Below the pieces are notes generated by a model, which was not told the DNA's origin, did no database searches, and was given only the letters and a program-made list of their open reading frames with translations. Positions 53,666-64,000 of a DNA stretch of 64,000 nucleotides are shown piece after piece. The position numbers were made by a program, and so were the translations under genes. Within the stretch, counting starts at the first letter, position 1, and each line of letters opens with the position of its first letter. The stretch comes from Mesostigma viride (lineage: Eukaryota; Streptophyta; Mesostigmatophyceae; Mesostigmatales; Mesostigmataceae), in assembly GCA_009746045.1 (NCBI GenBank), contig RPFO01000026.1:69501-133500 (forward strand). The letters are read 5' to 3'.

Positions 53666-55009
53666 CCCATAGTCCGGGAATGGGTTTTTGGCATTTTTTG
53701 ACCCCTGAAAATGAAAAAAATCATAACTCATAGACCACAACTCCAAATACCCCCAACAAAGGTGCCAGGAATATCTACACTTCAAGGGCTTTCAGAATAT
53801 GCAATAATATCATGAGTTTATAAAGTGGTTTGCAAGATATTTAATGTCAAAGTTGGCCAAAAGACGATCATTTTCAGGCAAGGGAAATCCCCTTAGTAGT
53901 TTACCCCTGCAGGGAGGGTTCTAAAAAATTATTCTGGGGTTGGACAATGTCAATAGATAGTGCCACCATGCTTTCCTTGGGTCAGACCGCACGGATAGCC
54001 CAACTGACCTATATAATCCGCTCACTTACGTGTGTGGGTTACGCGCGCGTATGCAGCTATCCATGAATTGCCACACACTTATGCATTGTATACAGCCACA
54101 TAGGACTGTCAAAAGTGCTGGAAAACAAAGAAGTTGCTAAACCAGCACCAACGGAATGGCATCCTCCAAAGAAACACCACAAACTGAGCAGATTTGGGGC
54201 TAATAGCACTCATACAGCAGGCATGGAAACCTGCTGCAAGAGGCACTGATACACTCGTGAAACAAGGATGCATGAACGACAGATTCCCGTGCAAACGACA
54301 TGCAAACACGTTGCCGTACCTGGCTCGATCACGACCTTTCCGGGTTCTGCTGGCCGGGACCCTCATATCTCACACGGGCTAATGCTTTCCAGGCATAGGC
54401 CGCCATAGCCTGATAATGCATGCATCCACCATGATTACCAGGTTGATGTTCTGTGCAAAGATGACCTATAAACGCATCCGAATTCACAGGGACGCTGCTG
54501 CGGATGTCCAGTACCAAAACTGGGTGCTCGGGCTGGCGAAGCCTGCCCGGCCATAAGAAGAAAATCGAAATATGACGTGCCATTACTCATCTGGTACTGG
54601 CGACCAAGAAATCAGTAATTCCCTACCTGTATTTTCCCAATGCTATACATCTGGCCACCCCTGACCTACGAAAATCACGCATCATCATTCTGAGCAACAT
54701 TCTGAACCGTTACAAGCCGCGAGACGCAAATTTCCATGACAACGGCACGCTGGCAGCCATATCTAGTTACGCGCGCGCGCGAGTGAAAATTTCCCGCCAA
54801 AGTCACGTGATACTTTCTCAATACACGTTGTAATTACCAGGCTATGGCGAATATTACCCCCAAACCTATGCATCACCTTCGTCCCTAAGTGTTCCCAGAC
54901 CCACCGGACAACTTACATCCGTCACGGGTGGCGCGGCGCTCCTGGAATTAATCGCCGCGCCACCGGGGGTCAAACTGGGCGATATATCGCCCAGTTTCCG
55001 GACTATGGG
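53666..55009. mobile_element. piggyBac-like non-autonomous element, TTAA duplication
   Basis: CCCATAGTCCGG (53666-53677) and CCGGACTATGGG (54998-55009) are perfect 12-bp terminal inverted repeats flanked by TTAA (53662-53665; 55010-55013). A CCC start plus TTAA is the piggyBac signature. Near the right end AAACTGGGCGATATATCGCCCAGTTT (54972-54997) is a further 26-bp palindrome. No transposase frame is present. The flanking LINE sequence is contiguous once it is removed. Confidence 0.85.
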
Positions 55010-55013
55010 TTAA

Positions 55014-55321
55014 GCCCCCCGGCAGGGCCCACATCGGTATTCACCTGGTCTGTGCGGGCAAGATGGCCGGCAAAGAGGAGGCGGCGGTGTCGGATGGTAT
55101 GGGTGACAAGAGGGAGCTCGCAGTAGAGCTCGGCCCGGGTGCGGCGTTCTTGGTAGCGGACGCCGAGGATATGACGGAGCATTCGAGTGACGGTGCCGTC
55201 AAGCTGCTGGCTCAGCGCCTGGTCCAGGGTCCACGCCTCGCAGCCATAAAGGAGGATGCTGAGGACAAGGGCCTTGAACAGAATGCGCTTGCGTCGCTCA
55301 CTCAGGTAGCGACAGGTCCAG
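55014..55321 (-). pseudogene. LINE RT protein, thumb/post-RT region
   Basis: RYLSERRKRILFKALVLS, then ILLYGCEAWTLDQAL, LRHILGVRY and RRLLFAGHLARTD: the classic LLYGxExW...LRxxLGxxw...RRLxxxGHxxR series downstream of the LINE RT catalytic core. The catalytic FADD region is missing owing to 5' truncation. Confidence 0.85.
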
Positions 55322-55332
55322 AACAATACTGG

Positions 55333-55814
55333 AGTTAGTCTCCATGCTTTGCTGTAGACTAAGTCTCAAAGGCATTGTGAATACAACGTATGAATAAGCC
55401 TTGTAAACCTACGTTGGTATGTGAATATAAATACCACGTGGGCTATGCAGATAGGAATGCTAGTCGAGTCGCATACGTTTCCCTAGATAGGTACTTTGGG
55501 TACTGGGGTACGTGACAGATGTCAGTACCCAGTATACGTAGTGTCCTGTCATTGGACGGTACTAGAGTATACTAGATAGGGACCGTACTGCATCGTGCAT
55601 TGATCTGTGATCACACGATGCAGTGACTAGACTGCTACCTGTCATCGTGCGGCCTCGGGCCAACGGTCTGCACCCAACGGTCACTGGCGGCGCAGCCAGT
55701 GAGAGGAACGTTGATAAAGGGTAAACCTATTTTCTAATGAACCAAGCAATTCATTGCTCTCAGCACTCTGTGTTCTCAAGCATTGTACCAAGTCGGTTCG
55801 TTCGTATTCTAACT
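55333..55814 (+). repeat. Element 2 3' LTR
   Basis: 482 bp and reads the same as 27150-27631. Outer flank GCTAC. Confidence 0.95.
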
Positions 55815-55859
55815 GCTACCATCGTCAAGGCTATGCACATATTTACAAGGCTGGCCATG

Positions 55860-56600
55860 CTCAGTGGAGGGATGATGAAGACATATGAGGTGCGTGGCCA
55901 CCCCTTCGCACATTGTAAACATACTCAGCATGGTTTTGGTGCATGTTGGATGGCATATTAAGTGGCACTGTGGGGTCACTAACTTACTGAGTGGTCCGCG
56001 CGCCTTGTCAGGTGGTCATATAGGAAACCCATCAACTTGAGTAGTTCTTGTCACAATGACCCCCCACGTTGAGCATGCGTTGCCGTCAGCATGCAAGAGT
56101 TAATTATGTGTGCTTTGGTCAGTTTGCAGATGTCTTTGATGAAGAAGGAGGTGCTAGTGTGGCTGAATGGTTACTCTAATTTCCTTGTAGTGTCTACATG
56201 GGTGGCCGTCTTGGAATGGTTGTAACTTGGGCAGTTCTTGTCAGAATGGCGTCAAACCTTGAACATGGGAGGTACCATATGTGCAGAGGTTGGCAGCATG
56301 TGGTTTGGCCAGTTTTTGCATGGTTTGGATGGATTAAGCGGTGTTTATGTGGTAAGATACACTTAAAAACCTCCCTTAGCTTCGTCACAGGTGGCTTATA
56401 CCTAGGAAATCCATCAACTAGAGCTGCGCTTGTCAGAATGACCTGAAAATTTGGGGCTGCATGTCCCCCCACCTGTAATATTTGGGAATATATGGTGGAG
56501 CATGATATGATGCGTTTATGATTTGATTTTTTTTTTTGATTAAAAAAGTACCTGTTTTGCGGGAAATCCATCAACGTGAGTAAACATGCTTATTTCTTGG
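55860..56600. repeat. Degenerate ~180-bp tandem repeat
   Basis: Phrases related to AGGAAATCCATCAACTTGAG plus AGTTCTTGTCAGAATGACC occur at about 56024, 56205, 56402 and 56562. Identity is low to moderate. No gene. Confidence 0.6.
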
Positions 56601-58140
56601 TCCCAACTAGGTAGAATTTCTAAAAAGTGGGGGAACTATGCGGGAATATATAATTTGGTCCCAATATGTTTGCCCATTGTCCTAGGGAAAATGTGACTAA
56701 AATAGCGTCTTTTTCTATTTTTAGCGCGTTACCGGTGTATGGTGGGGGCTAGTACCCCCCCCAAGTGGCTGGAATTTTTTTTTAAAATCATATTTATGGT
56801 CCCCAATCATCATTGGATTTTTAGCACATGCATAGGTATGGTTTCCATAAAAGTGCCCTTTAGGCATGTCCCCTCCCCTTAAGTTGGGTCCGAGGTTTTT
56901 GAGGGGTCAACCCAACTTAAGGCGTGAACCCAACTTAAGGCGTGAATGACTCTACTAAATTCTACTAATTTGACGATACTTAATTTTACTAATTTGAGCT
57001 AAAGATACTTAAAAAAATACTAATCTGAACTGCTTTGAACTAAGAATGCCAAAATCCAATTCGACCCAACCGAAGGCGTGAACTTAAGCCAACCAAGCGT
57101 GAATGACTGTACTGTACCATGTGCGGCGAGGGAAACCACTGAACTGAAGTGAACTGAACTGAAGGTACTGTACTGTAAGGACATCTGCTGCTGACTGCGG
57201 CGTGGGACACAACAACAACAACAACGGTAAGGACACCTGAGGCTACCCTGACTGTACCGTAGTCATCACGACTTTTTTTGCCAGCACACTGAGCACAGGC
57301 GTCCGGAATCTCAGCGTCCGGAATCTCTGAGGCGTTGTTGAGAACGCATATTCCCGTATGCGGCGTCAACGTTGAGTTGAGTTGAGTTGCGAATACATTA
57401 CAGTACAGGCTGGTTAGGCTATAGTGATCCCCACCCCTGTAGTAGATATGCGGCGTGGGAGTCAACAACAACAGGCGTCCGGATCAGCGCTTCGTTTAGA
57501 CTTTTTTCCACAGCCGGCACCGCGCCGGCAACAATTTTCCTTGGCCGGTAGCCGGCGAATGCCGGCCAATAGCCGGCGTGGGCCGGCCACGAGCTGGCCA
57601 AGTACCTGGCTCTGTGGACTGAGGAGTGTGGAGGCACTCATGGAACGCGGGAATGATGCTGGTTGATAAACTTGATAGATGTTTGAAAACTACACCCCTC
57701 ACATTGTTTGTTTTACTAAATAATTATGAGGCGCGGCGTCGACCACCTGAGTGCAACGATAAATAAAACAAAAGATTCTTTTAATTTTTTAAAAAATAAT
57801 TATTCCTGAGCGTACTCCCCTGTCGTTTTTCATAGCTACCAAACAAACAAAGAAAGTGTAAATAAATATTCTTTGACTGCCCAACTGAAGCGCTTCTTTT
57901 GCGGTAAAAAACAAAGAATCTCTGGCTGAAAAATTTGCTCAGTTTTACTAGCCGTCAAAAGAGCAGTGCAGCCTAGTGCAGCCGGCTGGGTAGCCTGGGT
58001 TATAAAACAAAAAAAGAATTATTAAATTTCGCAGCTAGTTCAACGGTTGTTTGGTAACCAAACAAACAAACTAATCACTAATTAATTGGACGGGCACATT
58101 AGCACTTGCAACCAATAAAACGCTTTTTTCTAATTCCAAA
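56601..58140. other. No assignable gene
   Basis: AT-rich segments with short repeats (CCCAACTTAAGGCGTGAA at 56913-56945). A GC-rich GCCGGC-repeating patch lies at 57515-57600. GCGGCGTGGGA...CAACAACAAC occurs at 57197 and 57449 and in reverse complement at 58162-58206. A scattered inverted arrangement with 58330-58430 (GAAGCGCTGGTCCGGAT) hints at a decayed element, but I cannot define borders. Confidence 0.4.
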
Positions 58141-58789
58141 ATGCAAGGGGTGCCGGCGCTGCGGTGTTGTTGTTGTTGTTCTTGTTGTGTCCCACGCCGC
58201 ACATGGGCAGCAGAGAATCTACAGAGGCCGAGGGCCGGATACCGTATATTAGGCTGCGGTGTAAGTTGTGTACCTTACAGCATGAGGTGGGCCCCGCCGC
58301 GCCGGCACCTAGGAGAGCCAGCCGTCTGGCCGGATCCGCGCCGGGTACTTTTCTCCACAGCCGGATCCGTCCGGATCCGGCAGCCGGATCCGACGGATCC
58401 GGCTGTAAACGAAGCGCTGGTCCGGATCCAACCCGTATTTCTCAACGAAGATTCAGCATCAGAGACTTGGCCACAAATGAAGAGCGAGACGGACCCGGCC
58501 CATCCCTTGTTGGAGCGAAGCGGTCCGACATTGAGTGAGCTGGCCAACGTGAGGCAGGGAATTTGTTCGTACGAAATTCCGGCAGATGTTTAACCGGACC
58601 TGGGGGCGGTTAGTCGCGGTCGCTGTCAGATTCTGCCAGCACGAGGGCAAGCACCCCTTGCTCCTACCGAAAAGGCCAACGCCCTCGCCTGGTCAGTGGT
58701 CACATGCGCCGGAAAATCGCCACCATGTGTCCATGTCTGACCTTCCTCTAACGCCACTGTGACGTTGCGGAGTAACCTTTCACAGCTGA

Positions 58790-59237
58790 CTGAAGTTCCA
58801 CATCTAGAACGCGCAAAAGGGAGCAATTAACCCACGGTAGACACGGCAGACATGTCGGTGCCAAGTCTGAAGACGTTATATTTGCTGCCGATCTACGCTT
58901 AGGCACAGAATTTGTCATTGCAGCGTTCGGTGCCAGAATAGTCGACGCTGTCGGAGATCTATTCAATCCATGCGGCGTGAATATCGTTGCATATTCATGG
59001 CAGGGTTTTGCAGCTAATACAATGGCGATTGCGATTGCAATGTCTCAAGCTTCTCGTGCTCCATTATCTCAGCCAGAGCTGGACGAACCAGTCAGGATGC
59101 CTTCGATAGATAACAATGCGGACGTTCACAGCACCTTAGAGCTGGTCATCAATCACATTGCTGAGCGGTTTCCCGAAGTTCTTATACAGGTATCGTTGGT
59201 GCTCGAGTTTCTAAAGCAACACGTCCTGTGCACTTGA
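58790..59237 (+). other. Exon-like open stretch, unknown gene
   Basis: One plus frame is open from 58790 and reads fluent protein-like sequence (AKSEDVIFAADLRLGTEF, IAAFGARIVDAVGDLF, VAYSWQGFAANTMAIAIAM, STLELVINHIAERFPEVLI). There is a potential donor at 59189 (CAG/GTATCG), and otherwise it ends at a stop at 59235-59237. Codon composition differs from the flanks. No family recognised, and no start codon is seen at the 5' side, which may be an intron boundary. Confidence 0.35.
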
Positions 59238-62200
59238 ATCCAAAGACTGCCTCAATGGGCTTACCGGAACGGACGTTTTCGCAAAATTTTCTCCATGCAG
59301 GCTTGGCTCCCTGCGAAAGGTGCCGAAAGATCCCAAGACGGCACATGCAGCACAGAAGACGACAGCTCGTTACTATCCACGGATGCGTCGCCATACCGGG
59401 TCGGAGTAAGTTCCGCTAACGGGCCAAGATATTAGTTTTTTTTTTTCTTGTGGCTTCGGGGAATTTGTGAAGCCAGCCGGCCCGCGGCCGCCTGACCGCG
59501 TCGCGCTGCATCAAGGCCCGAGCCTTGATGCTGTTTAGTTTTGCGTGAATGATATACAATTTTTTTCGATTGCTGCTCCTGAGTCTTGGCGACCATACAA
59601 CAAGTTAAGTCAATGTCATCCACCCATGGACAAAGTTGTAATAAACCAGGGATAAACCCGATTCTCTATGTGGTAGTGCCAACGCCCAACTGTCTGCCAC
59701 CGGCGTCTGATCATATGATGAACACACGTTGGGCTAAGCGGTTGGCTCTTTAAATTTCGACCTCTCATCTGCGTCCAGGGCAAAAAAGGGCTGTCAACGT
59801 TCAGGGCGCAGAGCGCGGGATTCAAGTTCTCCCTCGCCGCCACGGAGGGCATGCCTGGCCGAGTGTGGAAGAGTGGCATGTACGAGTGGTCTCCCAATGT
59901 GCAGGTACTTAAGTTACCGTCAACCCTGGCACGTCCCGGGCAGCACACCTACCTGCCATTATGCTTGCAAATGTCCAGGCATGCCAAACCCACCTGTCAA
60001 AGCCTGCCTGCCATCTTGCCTGTGCGATGCATGACAATTTGCCGGCATGGCGCGCAGTTGAGACCTCGCACATTGTTAGATGCCTCTATGCTCCTCGCCC
60101 AGTTGCCTGCCCATGGGAAGAATGGCTATTTGGGCCGTCGTGTTTTGTAGGATGGTGCCATATGTGCCTGTGCCGCCCAGGCTTTACAAGAGCGACCCCT
60201 TCTCCCTAGTCCGGGTGCACGAATAGAGATGAACCCAGGGCAGCTATATGATGTGCTGGCTTGTCAAGTCTTGAGATGGGCGTATCAGGCCAGCGCTATG
60301 CTTGCCCGGCATTCCTAGCTGGCGGGCGTTGCCATGCAAGCAACCCGTAGCTCACGGTCATGGACGCTGGATCCAGCATGACCAGTCCTCGTATCTATCG
60401 CCCTGCTCAGGCCGCTAGAACCTTGCAGGATAGAGTGCAACGAGGATAGAACCTTGCATGGCAGGATACAGTGTGTGTCATCGCCTGTTGTACATTCTTG
60501 ACAAGAGGATTCTTGATGTGACCATGTGACAATGTTGTTTTGGCTGGCTGCAGCCGATCATTCTTAGGGCACTTCACTGGAGTCTGCCTTGTGCTGACAT
60601 CACCAGATTGCGAACGGCGCCGGCTTTCCTCTGTACACAATCACCGGTCGCTCAGCGTGTGCTTGTACTCGAGCCCGGCACCTTTCTGTGCACGCACCCA
60701 CCCACCCGCTCACTTGTCTGCGTCGTGTGGTCGTGCTCCTTGGTCCATTGGATGGTGTTGCTGTGTTCTTTGCCAGTTTTATGACAGCGGCACGTACTTG
60801 AGAAGAAACATTGCGCAGAAGTGCCATGGTACGTGGCGGGGGAGAGGTGTGGAAGTCGAACTTCCGACTTCCACACCTCATCTCCCCATCTCCCCTTGAG
60901 GAGATGGGGAAGGGCTAGTCGCAGGCTAGTCATCTTGTGGGAAAAGAGGAGGACAGAATGGTGGGGGGGATCACTGCTGAGGTGGGATCCGCACTGGTGT
61001 CTGAAATCCGTGACTTGCATTCGCATCGGGAATACTCCTGCTCGACCGGCAACTCCATCCGATTTTGTATAGTGACCTTCCTCCTGTTGGAAATTGGTCT
61101 TTCTTCCAATTTGTGACCATGTGTGGTGGGAGTAAATGGGACTGCTCCACAGCTGGACCAGACCAGTCCCACCTACTGCCATGCAACCTTGTCGCGCTCC
61201 CACCCATTCCCCGCCCCAGACTGCGCAGAATTGGCTTGGGATCCGTACCAATTCCGTACCGTTTTTTGCCTTGTCGGTCCTTGAAGCCTCTCCGAGGTGT
61301 GAACACGCCGGTGCGGTCCCATTCACGTTGGCCATAGTTGCAGGACCGAAATGCTAGTCGACCCTACTGGGCGCTGATGCGGGTCACATGCGGGTCAGTC
61401 CCAAATATCCGCACCGAATATCCGGGCCTTCAGCCCGCCAGCCCTCAAAATATTTCAGCCGAATTTTGTTCAGTGTGGAAACTCTGTGCAATCGTCTCCT
61501 GAGCGGATGCAGAGAAGTAGGAGGCATGATAGTTCAAAGCAGGCTAGTGGTGCATCATGAAAACCTGCGTCCTGCCAGCTGTCAACCTGGGGGTGGTGCG
61601 ATGCTGAGTGTGTTCTGGTGCTGCCTGCGCTGCTGGGAATCTGAGCCTATATGGGCCGCGTGACTGGACCTGAGAACCGCCCATGCTGGCATACATATAG
61701 GATGTAGATGGACAATGTAGGATGTAAGGGGATGGATGGCGCGATGTAGCCATATCATCGACGTCACCCTTTGGTTCACCAGTTTCTTTGGCCGGTTGTG
61801 GCCACCCCACACGGCCTGCAGGCACAAGGGCACAAGGGGAGAGAGTTTGGGCCCTGCATGCCGTACCTCGCGCATGGCCCGGCGTGCACATAGTAGCGAA
61901 TCCACCCACAAAGCCATGGCGCTGCAAAGCTGCAGTTCACGCCTGTGCTGTCACTGGCTTGGCGGCAAACACGACAGGGGCGGTGTTTTCCAGCATTCCT
62001 CCCCCACGCGGTCTGTCGCATACATGTCTGTCTTCCATTTCCATGTCACGCGCTGATCGTTTTTGTGAATGTCAGCATGTCACACCGCCTCAAACTACCT
62101 CTCACCAAAGCATTTCGCCCTGCACGCCTATGTACCGTACTTTTGATCGCATGCGTTCTGTGACGACGATCCAAAGTCGAAATAGGCGCCCTCTCGCACC

Positions 62201-62370
62201 CGTGTAACCTTCCCTCCATGACCTGGCCTCCATGCATAACCGTACAACGCACATGCCTGCAGTGAAGGGCACCTGTCCCTAGCACACACTTTGTCCCTTC
62301 TTGCACCGGCGTGGCCTGATAGGTGTGTATCACCGCCCTGTGCGTGGATGACCTTTGTGCACGTCCGCAG
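59238..62370. other. No assignable gene
   Basis: Long stretch with only short, mutually overlapping open frames. It may contain upstream introns or exons of the gene at 62371. Two adjacent hairpins are listed separately. Confidence 0.4.
60844..60909. repeat. Two adjacent short hairpins
   Basis: GAGGTGTGGAAGTCG (60844-60858) pairs with 60865-60879 across a 6-nt loop. CCCCATCTC (60884-60892) pairs with 60901-60909. Function unknown. Confidence 0.8.
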
Positions 62371-62534
62371 TCAAAGGCACCCTTTTTGCGCCCCTCTTTC
62401 GTGCGGACGGCTACGGGCGGCTGGGTGTGCTGGAGGTGGCGACGACATCAGACCACCTCTCCTTCCAGAATGACATCCTTCACATCTTCTCCATCCTGCA
62501 CGCGTCGCAATTCACCATCTGCCGCCCCGAGGAG
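62371..62534 (+). CDS. Host gene, internal exon A
   Basis: Bounded by a CCGCAG acceptor and a GAG/GTGAGC donor. 164 bp, entering two bases into a codon and leaving in phase 0. It encodes KGTLFAPLFRADGYGRLG, VLEVATTSDHLSFQND and ILHIFSILHASQFTICRPEE. The pattern (small loop, P-L, G-x-x-G-V-L-E-V, then F-x-N-D-I-L and a helix) resembles the C-terminal half of a GAF-type ligand-binding domain, but this is a weak inference. It joins in phase to exon B, supporting a real spliced gene. Confidence 0.65.
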
Positions 62535-62555
62535 GTGAGCATAACGACTTGTTTT

Positions 62556-62730
62556 CACTGAAGGCAATAGTAGTAATAATTATACTTGTGACCGATAGGA
62601 TTGTGTTGTATGGGAGCATTGTCCATCATGATAACAAGTACCACTGAAGGCAATAGTAGTAATAATTATACTTGTCATGACAGATAGGATCGTGTTGTAT
62701 GGGAGCATTGTCCATCATGATAACAAGTAC
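62556..62730. repeat. 86-bp tandem duplication in intron
   Basis: CACTGAAGGCAATAGTAG... to GATAACAAGTAC occurs at 62556-62641 and 62642-62730, with a 4-base insertion (ATGA) and one substitution between the copies. It lies in the intron after exon A. Confidence 0.95.
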
Positions 62731-63237
62731 TGTAACGTGCGTCTCCTTAACACGCGGGCTTCCTTCCTGGAGCAGGTCCATTGATATTGTTAAGACATTG
62801 CTGAAACAGGTTCATTACTGTGAAGGTACGAGGTTGTCCATAGTCATTGCCACCCATTAGTAGTTGCTTATGCCCTCTCTTTCTCTTCACCTTCCTTCCC
62901 CATTGCCCCCCCTCTTTGTTCTCAATGCCAACCCTACCCTTAACCCCACCCTTCCTAGGGCACCCTTTCCTTCCTTCGTAGATTATGACTCCTGCCTCCA
63001 TCCAGCTGCCCTACCCTAATGGTCCTGCCCGGCCATTTCCTACCCCTTATCTAACCTCATGTTCCCATCCTAACACCACCCATCCTCCCAAAATCCCATC
63101 CCTGGTCATATGCACTGACCCTGCTGCCACCCGGTAACGGCTGCCTGTCTTGCCTTCTCCCCTTTCATCCCATTCCCCCTTCTCCCTATTGCCCTCTCTC
63201 TCCTTCCCCCCCCGTTGTCCCCCCCCCCCCCCCCCAG

Positions 63238-63321
63238 GTTAAGCCCTCGGTGAGCGCGGCACTGGCGGACATCTTCCACATGCTGGACACACTGCGCCAG
63301 CGGTCCGCCGCAGAGATCAAG
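63238..63321 (+). CDS. Host gene, internal exon B
   Basis: Acceptor CCCCCAG after a 19-base C run, donor AAG/GTGAGA. 84 bp, phase 0 at both ends, encoding KPSVSAALADIFHMLDTLRQ and RSAAEIK, an amphipathic helix. The intron between A and B is 703 bp. Confidence 0.65.
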
Positions 63322-63525
63322 GTGAGAAGCGAGGGGGGCAAGGAAGGGAGAGTGGGGCAGGAAAGGAAAGCAAATATAGCGTCATCGGTCGGCCGCAGAG
63401 ATCCAAGGGGAGGAAAAGGGGAGGAAGGGTGAGTGGGGCAGGAAAGGAAAGCAAGTATAGCGTCATCGGTCGGCCGCAGAGATCCAAGGGGAGGAAAAGG
63501 GGAGGAAGGGTGAGTGGGGCAGGTA
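63304..63525. repeat. ~82-84-bp tandem triplication spanning exon B donor
   Basis: The unit starting CCGCCGCAGAGATC/CGGCCGCAGAGATCC and running through GTGGGGCAGGAAAGG...GTCATCGGT occurs three times (63306, 63390, 63472 approximately). Copies 2 and 3 read CCAAGGGGAGG where the true exon has TCAAGGTGAGA, so their donor GT is lost. Confidence 0.85.
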
Positions 63526-63542
63526 AGGGGGGGGGGATATAG

Positions 63543-63605
63543 GTTTGCGGGTATGCCGCAGAGGTAGCGAAGGAATGTTTGACGTACTACCCGTTGTTTC
63601 GGAAG
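63543..63605 (+). CDS. Host gene, probable exon C
   Basis: An ATATAG acceptor and a CGGAAG/GTGTGT donor delimit 63 bp, phase 0 at both ends, continuing exon B in frame with GYAAEVAKECLTYYPLFRK. It is short and the acceptor lacks a strong pyrimidine tract, hence lower confidence. No further exon could be placed before the window ends. Confidence 0.45.
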
Positions 63606-64000
63606 GTGTGTGTGCGGGGGGAGTAGTGCGGACAGCGTGGATATCAGATGGCACAGGGAGACACAAACGCCAGGATAACCCCCCAGCACTTGTCGCATGC
63701 CAGCCGTGGCCAGCAGCGACGCGCGAGTGTGATGATGATGGTCGTGATCGCAGCCCTCCCCCGTGTTCCTAGCTCACATGGATGCCGCAGCCACAGCTCT
63801 GAAGGAAACAGCACAGTGCACCACACCCACCACCCACACATCACCACGACTACACTTCCACACCCGCCATCGCATGCATACCCATTCTGCCGCCATACTT
63901 GTGCGCTCATGACCATTCTCGTATCGCCACCACCGTTTGCCACTATGCCCATGCACACACCCCGTGCAATCCGCCCCCCTGCAACCCCCCTTCCCCCCCC
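63606..64000 (+). other. Intron or downstream region, no exon placed
   Basis: G-rich then C/A-rich sequence. Possible coding phrase after a CCGCAG at 63785-63790, but no donor was found. Confidence 0.35.

Larger units (their letters stand above)
53153..55321 (-). mobile_element. 5'-truncated LINE inserted in element 2 3' UTR
   Basis: The empty site in element 1 (AATAAAACAATACTGG) shows the insertion, with AACAATA duplicated at 53146-53152 and 55322-55328. On the minus strand it starts abruptly inside the RT and ends in an (ACTT)n tail at 53153. Truncation, a 7-bp duplication and a simple-repeat tail are typical of target-primed LINE integration. A 1.34-kb TTAA-flanked element sits inside it. 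Confidence 0.85.
27150..55814 (+). mobile_element. Element 2: copia-like LTR retrotransposon, 28.7 kb with nested insertions
   Basis: The LTRs 27150-27631 and 55333-55814 (482 bp each, no difference seen on reading) are flanked by GCTAC at 27145-27149 and 55815-55819. Subtracting element 4 (32496-51291 plus duplication) and the LINE fragment (53153-55321 plus duplication) leaves about 7.7 kb. Order: LTR, gag, integrase, protease, RT, RNase H, 3' UTR, LTR. Same family as element 1 but opposite orientation. The two 5' LTRs face each other across 6.4 kb. Confidence 0.95.

Noticed and set aside
58141-58593. 150-codon plus-strand ORF beginning with a Cys-rich run
   Set aside because: The start lies in a GTT microsatellite (poly-Cys) and the middle in GGATCC repeats. 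Only the last ~60 residues look protein-like and nothing supports a gene.

Overview
This window looks like a repeat-dense, gene-poor piece of a eukaryotic nuclear genome. The evidence is nested LTR retrotransposons, LINE fragments, CACTA- and piggyBac-like DNA elements, kilobase-scale simple repeats, and at the far right the only convincing host exons, with GT-AG introns carrying G- and C-rich runs. A green alga or another protist is my best guess, but no rRNA, organellar or universally conserved gene is present to settle it. There is no sign of bacterial organisation.

Layout. 1-8.4 kb holds a LINE 3' end, arrays of the octamer GTGACACC, a perfect 116-bp-arm palindrome, a 1.2-kb ladder of four tetranucleotide repeats, a 173-bp tandem repeat, a broken host-like gene and a LINE relic. 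8424-20723 is one full-length copia-like element on the minus strand (element 1, target duplication GGGTT). It is interrupted by a CACTA-like element (13160-15804) and by a 2.3-kb inverted-repeat element (10213-12545), which itself carries a 530-bp miniature element (10388-10917). 20.7-27.1 kb holds two LINE ORF1 copies and the end of a second CACTA-like element. 27150-55814 is a second member of the element-1 family on the plus strand (element 2, target duplication GCTAC). Inside it sit a Ty3/gypsy-type element (element 4, 32496-51291), a LINE fragment (53153-55321) and, within that LINE, a TTAA-flanked 1.34-kb element. Element 4 in turn contains a third copia-like element (element 5, 35659-43476) in gag and a second miniature element (48767-49302) in pol. 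55.8-64 kb is mostly non-repetitive flank with degenerate tandem repeats and, from 62371, three host exons.

How the parts relate. Nearly every insertion can be read exactly, because the target duplication is visible and the interrupted reading frame is in phase on both sides, or a sister copy shows the empty site. This gives an insertion order up to four levels deep. The most unusual observations are as follows. (i) The copia-like elements 1/2 and 5 both run Gag-integrase-protease-RT-RNase H, with integrase ahead of protease, and both have HGDD in place of YxDD in RT. (ii) Their LTRs, and those of the two miniature elements, begin AGTT and end AACT rather than TG...CA. (iii) The miniature elements have terminal direct repeats that are themselves near-perfect palindromes. 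(iv) The gypsy element carries a free-standing RNase H1 hybrid-binding (viroplasmin) protein upstream of gag and a roughly 355-residue Pol extension downstream of integrase.
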